DNA of 57,665 bases from Laspinema palackyanum D2a (lineage in GTDB: Bacteria > Cyanobacteriota > Cyanobacteriia > Cyanobacteriales > Laspinemataceae). Shown here piece by piece: positions 46,111 to 54,498 of this stretch (position 1 is its first letter; every line of letters starts with the position of its first letter). A program made the position numbers and the translations under genes. The DNA is taken from contig JAMXFF010000047.1 in the NCBI GenBank assembly GCA_025370845.1, positions 1-57,665 on the forward strand, read 5' to 3'. The notes beneath the pieces were generated by a model. That model saw only the letters and a program-made list of their open reading frames with translations, was not told where the DNA came from and did no database searches.

Positions 46111-46404
46111 AAATTAGACCTCTCAATTATTAAACAGGAAGCAACACCATTGAGTCTGGGTCAGACCCTCTGTGACCAGACTTTTAAACTATCCAAATCG
46201 GTGTCTAGGGTTGTCTGATATTTTAGCTGATTTTTTCGCCAATGGTCAGAAAGGGGATTTTTGGGGGGCTTAATTTTCCTCTAACCCGGTTTGAATAGCT
46301 GATTTATCCCGTCAGGGAGGGGAACGTCACAATTGACCAACCGCTTCAGAATTTCAACGGCGATCGGGTAGCCTAACCCTTAAGGCTGTTGGTTTTCATC
46401 TGGG
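46111..46404. other. Intergenic stretch with a possible gene remnant
   Basis: No intact gene. On the minus strand 46287-46380 can be read as 30 codons that look protein-like (GYPIAVEILKRLVN then CDVPLPDGINQLFKPG) but have a stop just before and no start codon. This may be the tail of a lost gene beside the decayed toxin. Confidence 0.35.
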
Positions 46405-46662
46405 CTATTTGCTAATCAATCGGTCATACTCTGCATGAGTTCCAATCCAAAACCAAGAAATGCCGTTCTCTACTTCAACACCCAAAGCACGGTAATTTAG
46501 ACCAGCTCGAACAGACCAATACTTTTGGCCCAGTTTTTTGAAATGTAGGGATGGATGAGACGGATCAATCTTGAGCAATTTGTAGGATTCATCCGCAGTT
46601 TTCTACACAAATTCCGGTAAAGCGTTGTAACATTGCCAAAATCGTCGAGTGGTATAGTGCAT
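46405..46662 (-). pseudogene. RelE/ParE-type toxin broken by an in-frame stop
   Basis: Reading from the ATG at 46662 gives 85 codons with one TAG at codon 20 (46605-46603). The flanks are MHYTTRRFWQCYNALPEFV before the stop and KTADESYKLLKIDPSHPSLH after it. The rest (FKKLGQKYWSVRAGLNYRAL, then FWIGTHAEYDRLI) is typical of cyanobacterial RelE/ParE-family toxins. A single C to T change in a CAG codon would explain the stop. The start overlaps the antitoxin stop codon (TGATG), the classic coupling of type II modules. The toxin is probably inactive unless the stop is read through. Confidence 0.85.
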
Positions 46663-46862
46663 CAGATTTCTCGGCAATGTCCAGCTTCAAACTCCGCGAT
46701 CGCCTCTTGTGCGAAGGCTTCTAAATGACCCTCAGCAATATCCTGTTCTATTTGTTCATCCCACCGTTGATCATCCAAATCAAAAACCCATTGTTTTAGT
46801 TTTTCAAACTCATGGGATGGCAGGGAGAGAATTGCCTTTTCAATCTCTTTTAGGTTGGACAC
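46662..46862 (-). CDS. Putative antitoxin, partner of the broken toxin
   Basis: A 66-residue acidic protein, VSNLKEIEKAILSLPSHEFE at the start and FAQEAIAEFEAGHCREI at the end. It resembles the small antitoxins found next to RelE/ParE-type toxins in cyanobacteria. The GTG at 46862 has AGAGGT 7 bases upstream and fits the family length; the open frame reaches 46958. It overlaps the toxin start by three bases. It is intact while the toxin is not, as expected when a module decays in the safe order. Confidence 0.75.
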   Translation of the reverse strand: MSNLKEIEKAILSLPSHEFEKLKQWVFDLDDQRWDEQIEQDIAEGHLEAFAQEAIAEFEAGHCREI

Positions 46863-46962
46863 AATTTTACCTCTGTCGTTGTTGTAGAAATTATAGCTTG
46901 ACTGGCAAGGCATGATGGTAAACGAGATGCTCCAAAATCGATAGTTATAGAAACCCATATTC

Positions 46963-49900
46963 TCAAATCTCCTCTAACCAGGTTTGAATCGCAGATATCA
47001 GATGAGGTTGATTGGGGGGAAAGCCTTTTAAGGGTGCTTCGAGGGGTTCGTCGGTTAACCAGGCTATAGCAACAATATTGGTGAGTTTGCGACAAAAGGC
47101 TATGAGTTCACTGCTGGGATAGCAATGGGTAATCAGGATAGGGAATTTAGGTAGATTTTGGCGAAGTTTGAGGGTTTTCAACTGTTCCCGCAGTTTACTG
47201 GCTGTGGTGACTTCTTTGGGGTAGTCTTCATCGCTTAAGGCTTTATCCCAGATGAGTTGGCAGAGAGTTTGGGCGATTTCGCTGGGTTCCGTTTCATCAG
47301 TGAGGATAGTGGCGTCGAGGCAAAAAATCGGGAGATTTTGCAGTTGGAGACAAATATCTATCGGTTGAGTTTCTAAGCTATCAACCGTTGAATTATGACC
47401 CACTTGTGTTTGTGCGGTGACTTGGGTATGGGGAGTGGTGAGGGGATTGTGCCATGCTTCATGAAATTCGGGATAAGGGAGATTTTCGGCACAGTTCCAG
47501 ATGAGTTTGTAGCATTTATCGAATCGGTCAAAGTCGTTTTGGTAAACCTCACCGCTGAGGCAGTATTTTAAGGTGGAGACGACTTTTGTATATTGTTGGG
47601 GTGTGGCGAGGATTTTCTCTAAACCCTTTGCCGCCTGCGTCTGGGTATCTTCATCTTCTGTGGTGGCGATAACTTGAACCAAACCCGCGATCGCCTCGGG
47701 ATTTCCTGGATCGATTTTCTCTAAACTCTGTGCCGCCTGCCTACGGGTATTTTCATTCTCAGTCGTGCCGATAACTTTAACCAAAGCAGCGATCACAGGG
47801 GAATTTCCTTGTCCGATTTTCTCTAAACTCTGTGCCACGAGCCTACGAGTATCTTCATTCTCAGTAGTGTGGATAACTTGGAGCAAACCATTGATCGCCT
47901 CGGGATTTCCTTGTCCAATTTCCCCTAACTTCCAAGCCGCTCGCCTAAGGGGATCTTCATTCTCAGTAGTGCGGATAACTTTGAGCAAACCATTGATCGC
48001 CTGGGGATTTCCTGGATCGATTTTCCCTAAACTCTCTGCCGCGAGCCAACGGATATCTTCATTCTCAGTAGTGCGGATAACTTCGAGCAACCCCGCGATC
48101 GCCTCGGGATTTCCTTGTCCGATTTCCCCTAAACTCTCTACGGCGAGCCTACGAGTATCTTCATTCGCAGTAGTGTGGATAACTTCGAGCAACCCCACGA
48201 TCGCCTCGGGGTTTCCTTGTCCGATTTTCTGTAAACTCAAAGCCGCAAGCCTAAGGGTATGTTCATTCTCAGTAGTGCCGATAACTTCGAGCAACCCATT
48301 GATCGCCCGGGGATTTCCTTCTCCGATTTCTCCTAAACTCAAAGCCACCTGCCAACGGGTATCTGTATTCTCAGTAGTGCGGATAACTTGGAGCAACCCA
48401 TCGATCTCCTCGGGATTTCCTTGTCCGATTTCCCCTAAACTCAAAGCCGCCCTTCTACTGGTATGTTCATTCTTAGTAGTCCGGATAACTTTGACCACAG
48501 TAGAGATCGCCTTGGGATTTCCGGGATCGATTTTCCCTAAACTCCAAGCCGCCTGCAAACGGGTATGTTCATTCTCAGTAGTGCGGATAACTTTGCGCAG
48601 CCCATCAATCGCCTGGGTATTTCCTTGTCCGATTTCCCCTAAACTCTCTGCCGCGAGCCTACGAGTATCTTCATTCGCAGTAGTTTGGATAACTTCCAGC
48701 AACCCCGCGATCGCCTGGGGATTGCCTTGTCCGATTTCCCCTAAACTCTCTGCCGCCTGCGAACGGGTATGTTTATTCTCAGTAGTACGCATAAGTTCGA
48801 GCAACGCCCCGATCGCCTCGGGATTTCCTGGATCAATTTCCCCTAGACTCCAAGCCGCCCGCCAATGGGTATCTTCATTTTCATTAGTGCGGATAACTTC
48901 GCGCAATCCCGCGATCACCTCGGGATTTCCTGGATCAATTTCCCCTAAACTCCAAGCGGCGAGCCAACGGATCTCTTCATTTTCAGTAGTGCGGATAACT
49001 TCGCGCAACCCAGAGATCGCCTGGGGATTTCCTTGTCCGATTTCCCTTAAACTCTCTGCCGTGACCCAACGGATATTTTCATTCTCAGTAGTGCGTATAA
49101 GTTCGAGTAACCCCTTGATCGCTTGGGGATTTCCTTGTCCAATTCCCCTTAAACTCTCTGCCGCGAGCCAACGGGTATCTTGATTTTCAGTAGTGCCGAT
49201 AAGTTCGAGTAACCCCGCGATCGCCTGGATATTTCCTTGTCCGATTTCCCCTAAATTCCAAGGCAACCACCAACGGGTATTTTGATTTTCAGTAGTGCGC
49301 ATAAGTTCGAGTAACCCCGCGATCGCCTTGGGATTTCCTGGATCGATTTTCCCTAAACTCAAAGCCGCATCTTGCAGGAAAATATATTCATTTGGGTAAT
49401 TCTCAATGATTGCATTCAGTGCTACAACTGCCAGCCGTCGAATGGTTTCAGGTATCGCCTTTCTTGCCCCTTCTGTTATCGGAGAGAGAAAAGTTTGCCA
49501 TTCCTGTTTCTCAATCTTGAAATAACCAAACCCCCACTTGACTAACTGCCGAACAATGTCAGCCGCGAGAGAAGGAGAAAAAGCCTTAAATTCATTAATT
49601 CCTGCGGCTGCCAGAAAATAGGCACGATATTCATAAAATCCTCTATCTACTTTTTCAAAATTCCACTCTCCCCAACCCTCCTCAAACTTAACTAATGCCC
49701 GAATAAACGCTTCTTTCTCCTTATTCTGAACATCCTCATTCTTAACATACTCACGCCCCAACCACAACAAAATCACCTGCTTCCACTGCGGTTCAAAAAT
49801 CCGATACTTCCCCTCCACCGGACGATTCACATGAGTCCTGGGCAGAAAATCATTCCAATTCTCCACTGCCAACGCCGCAAAATACTCCTGAAACGTGGCA

Positions 49901-51555
49901 TGATAAAACAACCAAATAGCCTCTGGAGATCGTTCCAAACGATTCAACCACCCCAACTTCTCCACTGCTTTAAAAATTTGGCGACTTCCCAAAACCTTCA
50001 ACACCCAACTTTCCGGCAACCGTAACCGCGAAACCTCATCTTTCTGTTCCATCGCCGCCCACGCCAACTGCGCCAAGGCTTTATCAATTGCCTCCCGTTG
50101 GTCTAAAATCTCCTCATCTGCCTTCCAACGATACACCCACTTCACAAACTGCGCGTATAACCCCGCCTGCGTTTCCGGTAAAAAACCGCCGCCAGTTCGC
50201 CAAATTTGACACAACATCCACAACCGTAGCGGATTGTGAATCAACTCCTTGATACGGGAATTGTTCGACTGTGCTAACTTTGCCTCCAAACTCTCCCCCG
50301 TCCCTACATCCCCCATTGCTGCAAACCAACGGCGAATATAGTTCGTCACCTGTTTGGGGTTAAACTCCAAGTTGCGAAACACATCAAACCCTGAAAAAGC
50401 ATTCTTATCCGCATCCCAGACATTCACCCGACAAGTCACCACGACCCGCGCCCCTGGCACCCATCCTCCCAATAGTTTGGAAACATGGCGGGTTTCTACC
50501 CTCGATGTCATTTCATCTAACCCATCCAACAATAACCAAATCCGTTCTTTATGTTGGGTAAGTTCGTCAATCGTGAGGCTTTTAGTTTGGGTGAGCCAGA
50601 TTTCTTTGATATATTGGGTAATTGTGGCTTGGGTTAAATCTGCCAAAGATACCCAAATCGGCAACCCCAAATCTTGCTCTAAAATCCAATCAGCAATTTT
50701 CTGTAACCGCGTGGTTTTCCCAGAACCCGGTTCGCCAATAATGGCAATTTTTCGCCCTTGACTAATTGGGCTTTTCCCTTGTCGCAATACATCCTCAAAA
50801 AAACGTTCTTCTGCAATGGGAATAAGCTTTTCTGCTTCCTTTTCTTCTGTCTGATTTCTTGAGAGAGTTTTAGAGGGTTGGCGTTCAACAATCGCTAAGG
50901 AAACATAAATTTCATCGAGTTGCGGAGTCACCCCGTCGGCGTTGGTAAAGGGGTTTGTAGTGAGTTGCTTTTGTAGCTCCACGTTTTGCTGACAAATTTC
51001 TTGCCATTTATCAAGATCTGTGGGTTGGGGAATCGGCTTGAGTTCAGGCAGATTTCCAAAAGCTTCTTTCCATTTATCTTTAATAACCTGTATGTTTTCT
51101 TCTTTTTGGGTCTGATTTTTTAATAATAGGGAAAACTGCCAATAATACTGACGTGCTTTTTGGGTTTTAGTGACGTTTTTAATTATTCCTAAATCCCGAA
51201 GACAATCCAGTGCCGTTTGTATGATTGTTTTCCGGGCATTTTCTTGGATTGGTTTTTGAAGATAAATTTCTAATAATCGCCCTAAACTATCCTGGGTAAT
51301 TCCTATTTCTATTTTTTTTGTCTGACCATTGCGTTGTTGTTCCTCAATAGTGCCAGAAACCTTTAACTCATTTATTTTTACCCAATCCAGTTTGAACTGT
51401 GCCTTGAGTGGGCCTGGGGGAATCGGGATCTTTTCCTTATCAGTATCAGCCAGGGCCAACAAGGCTGCTACGAAGTCCAGACGGTCTTGCAAGTCGTCGG
51501 CGCTTTTTCCATAATTGCGGCTTTTTTTGTCAGGATGACCCGATTTTCCCACCAT
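46963..51555 (-). CDS. NACHT-family STAND ATPase with 17 HEAT repeats
   Basis: A 1530-residue soluble protein. An N-terminal region of about 200 residues may include a winged-helix-like domain (DLGIIKNVTKTQKARQYYWQF). The NACHT ATPase follows: Walker A GEPGSGKTTRL (about 275), Walker B IWLLLDGLDEM (about 338), VVVTCRVNVWD (about 374) and FYHATFQEYFAALA. Residues 740-1317 are 17 contiguous 34-residue HEAT repeats. A C-terminal alpha/beta domain (about 1390-1530) is like those in NACHT conflict proteins. The ATG at 51555 has AGGG upstream; the frame is open to a TTG at 51603. Related proteins act as anti-phage or self/non-self sensors; that role is inferred. Confidence 0.9.
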   Translation of the reverse strand: MVGKSGHPDKKSRNYGKSADDLQDRLDFVAALLALADTDKEKIPIPPGPLKAQFKLDWVKINELKVSGTIEEQQRNGQTKKIEIGITQDSLGRLLEIYLQKPIQENARKTIIQTALDCLRDLGIIKNVTKTQKARQYYWQFSLLLKNQTQKEENIQVIKDKWKEAFGNLPELKPIPQPTDLDKWQEICQQNVELQKQLTTNPFTNADGVTPQLDEIYVSLAIVERQPSKTLSRNQTEEKEAEKLIPIAEERFFEDVLRQGKSPISQGRKIAIIGEPGSGKTTRLQKIADWILEQDLGLPIWVSLADLTQATITQYIKEIWLTQTKSLTIDELTQHKERIWLLLDGLDEMTSRVETRHVSKLLGGWVPGARVVVTCRVNVWDADKNAFSGFDVFRNLEFNPKQVTNYIRRWFAAMGDVGTGESLEAKLAQSNNSRIKELIHNPLRLWMLCQIWRTGGGFLPETQAGLYAQFVKWVYRWKADEEILDQREAIDKALAQLAWAAMEQKDEVSRLRLPESWVLKVLGSRQIFKAVEKLGWLNRLERSPEAIWLFYHATFQEYFAALAVENWNDFLPRTHVNRPVEGKYRIFEPQWKQVILLWLGREYVKNEDVQNKEKEAFIRALVKFEEGWGEWNFEKVDRGFYEYRAYFLAAAGINEFKAFSPSLAADIVRQLVKWGFGYFKIEKQEWQTFLSPITEGARKAIPETIRRLAVVALNAIIENYPNEYIFLQDAALSLGKIDPGNPKAIAGLLELMRTTENQNTRWWLPWNLGEIGQGNIQAIAGLLELIGTTENQDTRWLAAESLRGIGQGNPQAIKGLLELIRTTENENIRWVTAESLREIGQGNPQAISGLREVIRTTENEEIRWLAAWSLGEIDPGNPEVIAGLREVIRTNENEDTHWRAAWSLGEIDPGNPEAIGALLELMRTTENKHTRSQAAESLGEIGQGNPQAIAGLLEVIQTTANEDTRRLAAESLGEIGQGNTQAIDGLRKVIRTTENEHTRLQAAWSLGKIDPGNPKAISTVVKVIRTTKNEHTSRRAALSLGEIGQGNPEEIDGLLQVIRTTENTDTRWQVALSLGEIGEGNPRAINGLLEVIGTTENEHTLRLAALSLQKIGQGNPEAIVGLLEVIHTTANEDTRRLAVESLGEIGQGNPEAIAGLLEVIRTTENEDIRWLAAESLGKIDPGNPQAINGLLKVIRTTENEDPLRRAAWKLGEIGQGNPEAINGLLQVIHTTENEDTRRLVAQSLEKIGQGNSPVIAALVKVIGTTENENTRRQAAQSLEKIDPGNPEAIAGLVQVIATTEDEDTQTQAAKGLEKILATPQQYTKVVSTLKYCLSGEVYQNDFDRFDKCYKLIWNCAENLPYPEFHEAWHNPLTTPHTQVTAQTQVGHNSTVDSLETQPIDICLQLQNLPIFCLDATILTDETEPSEIAQTLCQLIWDKALSDEDYPKEVTTASKLREQLKTLKLRQNLPKFPILITHCYPSSELIAFCRKLTNIVAIAWLTDEPLEAPLKGFPPNQPHLISAIQTWLEEI
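47605..49338 (-). repeat. Seventeen in-frame 102-bp repeats (HEAT)
   Basis: The array has an exact 102-base period, 17 units, with consensus GNPxAIxGLLxVIRTTENEx, then TRxxAAxSLGEIGQ. Variation is concentrated at unit positions 18-25 and 28-29, the part expected on the helix surface, while framework positions hardly change. Units 7 and 12 are nearly the same over 34 residues, a sign of internal copying. The complement carries a 472-codon open frame (47765-49183) that is only a shadow. Confidence 0.95.
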
Positions 51556-51725
51556 GACGACCCTCGATAGAAAACTGGTGCTGGTTTGGGGAAACTTGCC
51601 CAAACGGGAGGGTTGCCCAAACCAGGTAAAGCCATTGTAGCAAGGATTTCAGGATTTTACCTGTGGGTTTGATTGGGCAGTAGCCCAAAAAAATACTGAC
51701 CTCAGAGACATAAATGAGGTTAGTG

Positions 51726-51938
51726 ATGGACGAGCTAAAACGGAAATTCAAACAACGGCAAGCGCTGGAAGATGCTTATAGCAATTTTGTGGAACCCTAT
51801 CTCAATCAAAGGATTGAAGTTAAGCAGGAGTCTTCCGGTTCGCTGCCGGTGAGTCCGGTTGGGGTTTACTATGCATCGGGATGGTTGCTGTTGGTGATGC
51901 TGTATTTTATTTTGATGCGCGGTTTTCAGCGCTCATAG
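51726..51938 (+). CDS. Small single-pass membrane protein
   Basis: A 70-residue open frame divergent from the NACHT gene. The N-terminal half is charged (MDELKRKFKQRQALEDAYSN), and one membrane helix lies near the C-terminus (ASGWLLLVMLYFILM, then RGFQRS), a composition unlikely by chance. The ATG at 51726 has GAGG 7 bases upstream; an earlier ATG at 51714 lacks a site. No family is recognised. A link to the NACHT gene is suggested only by the divergent arrangement 170 bases away. Confidence 0.5.
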   Translation: MDELKRKFKQRQALEDAYSNFVEPYLNQRIEVKQESSGSLPVSPVGVYYASGWLLLVMLYFILMRGFQRS

Positions 51939-52430
51939 AACAACCGTCGGGGGTCAGGGGTTTAAATCTGATAGCGATCGCCGCAGGAGGTTTGAACCCA
52001 CTGCGGTTGTTGCTTTTGAAATTGGCAAAATAGCTACAATCTGATTAATAATTTAGGCTGATTGTTTTGCTCTCAACTCATGCAACAATTTAAACATCCT
52101 GCGGGAGTTGCCATAAATTTAATAGCCGCATCCGCAACGAATTGGCAAGGGTTTCAGGCATTTTTTGACAATCTGACGAATCATGGTAAACTGTATTCTC
52201 TGGGGAACCGTTTACCTTAGTTGTAAAAATTACTTGATTTTGGGAAAACTTTTCGCCCCCAACCCTTATGATACCGTTGTCAGTGGGGCCAGGTCATGAG
52301 GGCCGATCGCCTCCAAGATTTCCTCCCGCATCACCAGTTTTTTTCGCACCCAACAACCGCATATTGACAAATTAGTAAAAATATGATGGGTTGCCTCCAT
52401 CTTGGATAGAAACCCGGTTTCTCACTCCAT
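51939..52430. other. Intergenic region, no supported gene
   Basis: About 490 bases between the small membrane protein and the lipoprotein terminator. A fragment near 51965-52015 (GCCGCAGGAGGTTTGAACCC, then ACTGCGGTTGTTGC) resembles a degraded end of the compound hairpin family. A 46-codon frame at 52081-52221 has no ribosome site and no recognisable product. Confidence 0.5.
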
Positions 52431-52459
52431 AGAAAAGCCCGCTTAAGCGGGCTGTTTCT
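52431..52459 (-). terminator. Terminator behind the proline-rich lipoprotein gene
   Basis: The perfect palindrome AGCCCGCTTAAGCGGGCT (52436-52453) is followed on the minus strand by TTTTCT. It lies about 20 bases after the stop codon at 52478. Confidence 0.9.
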
Positions 52460-52477
52460 GTATATATCAACTGGAGG

Positions 52478-53887
52478 TTATTCGATAGGTTCGAGGGTCA
52501 TCTCAACCTCACCTGTCGTTGGGTCAGTTGGGGGAGTGAGTTCGAGGGCCTCTATCTCACTCGGTTGTGATATCACTTCTGGCACGGGTTGCGGTTCCGG
52601 AACTACCGGGGTAACGGGTTCGGGAGTGGGGCGACGGATGCGATCGCGCAGTTGATCCCATCTTGATCGCCTCACAGGTTGTCCAGCCGGTTCCACCACT
52701 TCCAGTTCCGGTTGGACTTCCTCGGGGACCAGTTCCGCTGATTCTTCAGTGGGTGCTGGGGCCACAATCTCCGGCGTCGGCAGATATTCCTCGGGGACCA
52801 CTTCTACCGGCATCTCTTCCGGTTCCGGTAGGGGCAGCAGGGACTCAGGTTCCGGTGTGGGTTCTGGGGTGGGTTCCGGAGTAGGTTCCGGAGTAGGTTC
52901 CGGAGTGGGTTCTGGGGTCGGTTCAGCTATGGGTTCTGGGGGTGGGTTATAGGTGGGGTCTACGATAACGATCGCCTTTTCTGCTTTCAGGTCCCCCCGA
53001 ACTAACCGCGATAGGGTGTCTTTGCCTTTCGGTTGATAGTCGATCGCCTGAACCGTGGTATTAAATTCATTGTTGACCGGATTCCCCTTCTCATCCAGGA
53101 ATTCCACCTTGACCCAGTTTTTCCCTTTCTTAAATCCTTTCAGATAAATCGGGTCCCAGCGATCAAGGACAAAGCTTTCTCCATTAATCGTCACCCGAAT
53201 CCGCCAGTCGGCAATTTCATCCGTAGCGTTTTCTTGGGCGACGAGGTGCAAGGGCGCATTGGTCAAGTAGAAGTCCAGCATAATCGGTTCCGCACCATAA
53301 CTGCCTTGGGGACGGCTGTAGGTGAGTAGGGCTTTGGTGGGATCCGGTTGATTATCTTCGCTGGGGGCGAACAGGTGAAAGGTGGTCTGGGCGTAGGCCC
53401 CTTCATTTTTAAAGCTTTCATGCCAGGGACGGGAGGCGAAGACTCGGAGGGTGTGGGTCCCTGGTTCGAGGTCCGTTAAGACAATGGGTTCCCTGACATC
53501 GTAAATGGCTTGGTAGGGGTGATGGTCTAAAAAGAGGTGGAGGTGGGGTCCCAAACCGAGGTCTTGATTTTTAAATAGGGGCAAGTCCCGCACCTGGAGT
53601 TGGACAGCAACGGTGGAATCCTCCAGGACTTCCCCGGGTTTGGGACTTAAAATCTGGACTTGGGGTTGATAGGGGTCTAAGGCGAGTCGGAGTTTTTGAA
53701 TTTCTTCCGGGGGAGAGACTTCCGAGATTTGGGACTCGCTGTCGATGAAGACGGCTTGGGAGGCTTCGAGGTTGGGAGGGGCTTCGATGCGATCGCTACA
53801 GGCCCCTAGGCCCAAGAGGACAATGATGGCGGCGATCGCAGAGATTAACGATTTAACAATCGGCGATCGGGAATTTATACCTAACAC
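52478..53887 (-). CDS. Proline-rich lipoprotein with a FIG-type beta domain
   Basis: A 469-residue exported lipoprotein. A signal peptide (about 1-29) ends in the lipobox LGLGAC, with Cys30 the lipid-attached residue. Residues 70-300 form a beta-rich region with HLHLFLDHHPYQAIYDVREP and LEPGTHTLRVFASRPWHESF, known as a conserved cyanobacterial hypothetical. Residues about 315-345 are PEPT repeats (PEPTPEPTPEPTPEP), and the rest is rich in P and E, probably an extended linker in the periplasm. Function unknown. It is a single gene, with its own terminator, divergent from psaA. Confidence 0.85.
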   Translation of the reverse strand: MLGINSRSPIVKSLISAIAAIIVLLGLGACSDRIEAPPNLEASQAVFIDSESQISEVSPPEEIQKLRLALDPYQPQVQILSPKPGEVLEDSTVAVQLQVRDLPLFKNQDLGLGPHLHLFLDHHPYQAIYDVREPIVLTDLEPGTHTLRVFASRPWHESFKNEGAYAQTTFHLFAPSEDNQPDPTKALLTYSRPQGSYGAEPIMLDFYLTNAPLHLVAQENATDEIADWRIRVTINGESFVLDRWDPIYLKGFKKGKNWVKVEFLDEKGNPVNNEFNTTVQAIDYQPKGKDTLSRLVRGDLKAEKAIVIVDPTYNPPPEPIAEPTPEPTPEPTPEPTPEPTPEPTPEPESLLPLPEPEEMPVEVVPEEYLPTPEIVAPAPTEESAELVPEEVQPELEVVEPAGQPVRRSRWDQLRDRIRRPTPEPVTPVVPEPQPVPEVISQPSEIEALELTPPTDPTTGEVEMTLEPIE

Positions 53888-54498
53888 TTAGCAATTCTCC
53901 TATATGAGATCAACTATGAAAACTTGTTAAGTCTTTCCATAAATAAAACCAATGATGGGCCATTTGCCCAAATGAAGAAGATGAAAGGCGATCGCAGCGG
54001 TGAAAGCAGACAATCCGATTCCCGGTTTAAATGCCCTGGAAACCGCCCGAATCGTGACATCCCCTCATCTTGCAATTGTACGTCAGTTACATCCCCTACC
54101 ACCGATGCCAGCCAAGTATTAAGTTATGTTAATTTATCCCCAACCCTCTTGACTTTTTAACGACCCTTTGAAACACAAAGCCAATCCCCGATTAAATTTT
54201 GGCTAATTTGAATTATTGTTAAGCAGTGGATTCAGATAACCGAGGTAGCCTTATAATGCACGAACAGAAGCCACTAAGGTTGCCTTGCTCGACAGACCAG
54301 CATTTTGCTGGATTTTTAGAGCGGTTACTACACAAAATCCCGAGTTTGGATTAAACTAACAATCTTAAGAACCCTTAAAAGGTTTTTTAAAAAGTTGTAA
54401 GCCACCCAACACTCACCTTTGGTAGTGAACCGTTGTGTCAGAGCAACACCTTGGGTGGAATGTAAATTAGGTCCTTGTCTAGAGAGAGGAGAGTCTCG
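53888..54498. promoter_or_regulatory. psaA upstream region and leader
   Basis: About 610 bases between the divergent lipoprotein gene and psaA. The last 100 bases are likely the psaA leader: CCACCCAA (54402-54409) can pair with TTGGGTGG (54451-54458). An A/T stretch with ACCCTTAAAAGGTTTTTTAA (from 54370) lies just upstream. psaA promoters in cyanobacteria are light-regulated through RpaB sites, but I found no clear direct repeat of that type here. Confidence 0.45.

Noticed and set aside
46287-46380. A protein-like 30-codon stretch on the minus strand
   Set aside because: It has no start and a stop just before it. At best it is a remnant, so it is noted in the gap entry and not called as a gene.
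47765-49183. A 472-codon plus-strand open frame inside the NACHT gene
   Set aside because: It is the complement of the HEAT array. The 102-base period keeps the opposite frame open by repetition, and the translation is a low-complexity echo of the repeats.
52081-52221. A 46-codon frame (MQQFKHPAGVAINLIAAS...)
   Set aside because: It has no ribosome site, no recognised family and a marginal length, so chance cannot be excluded.
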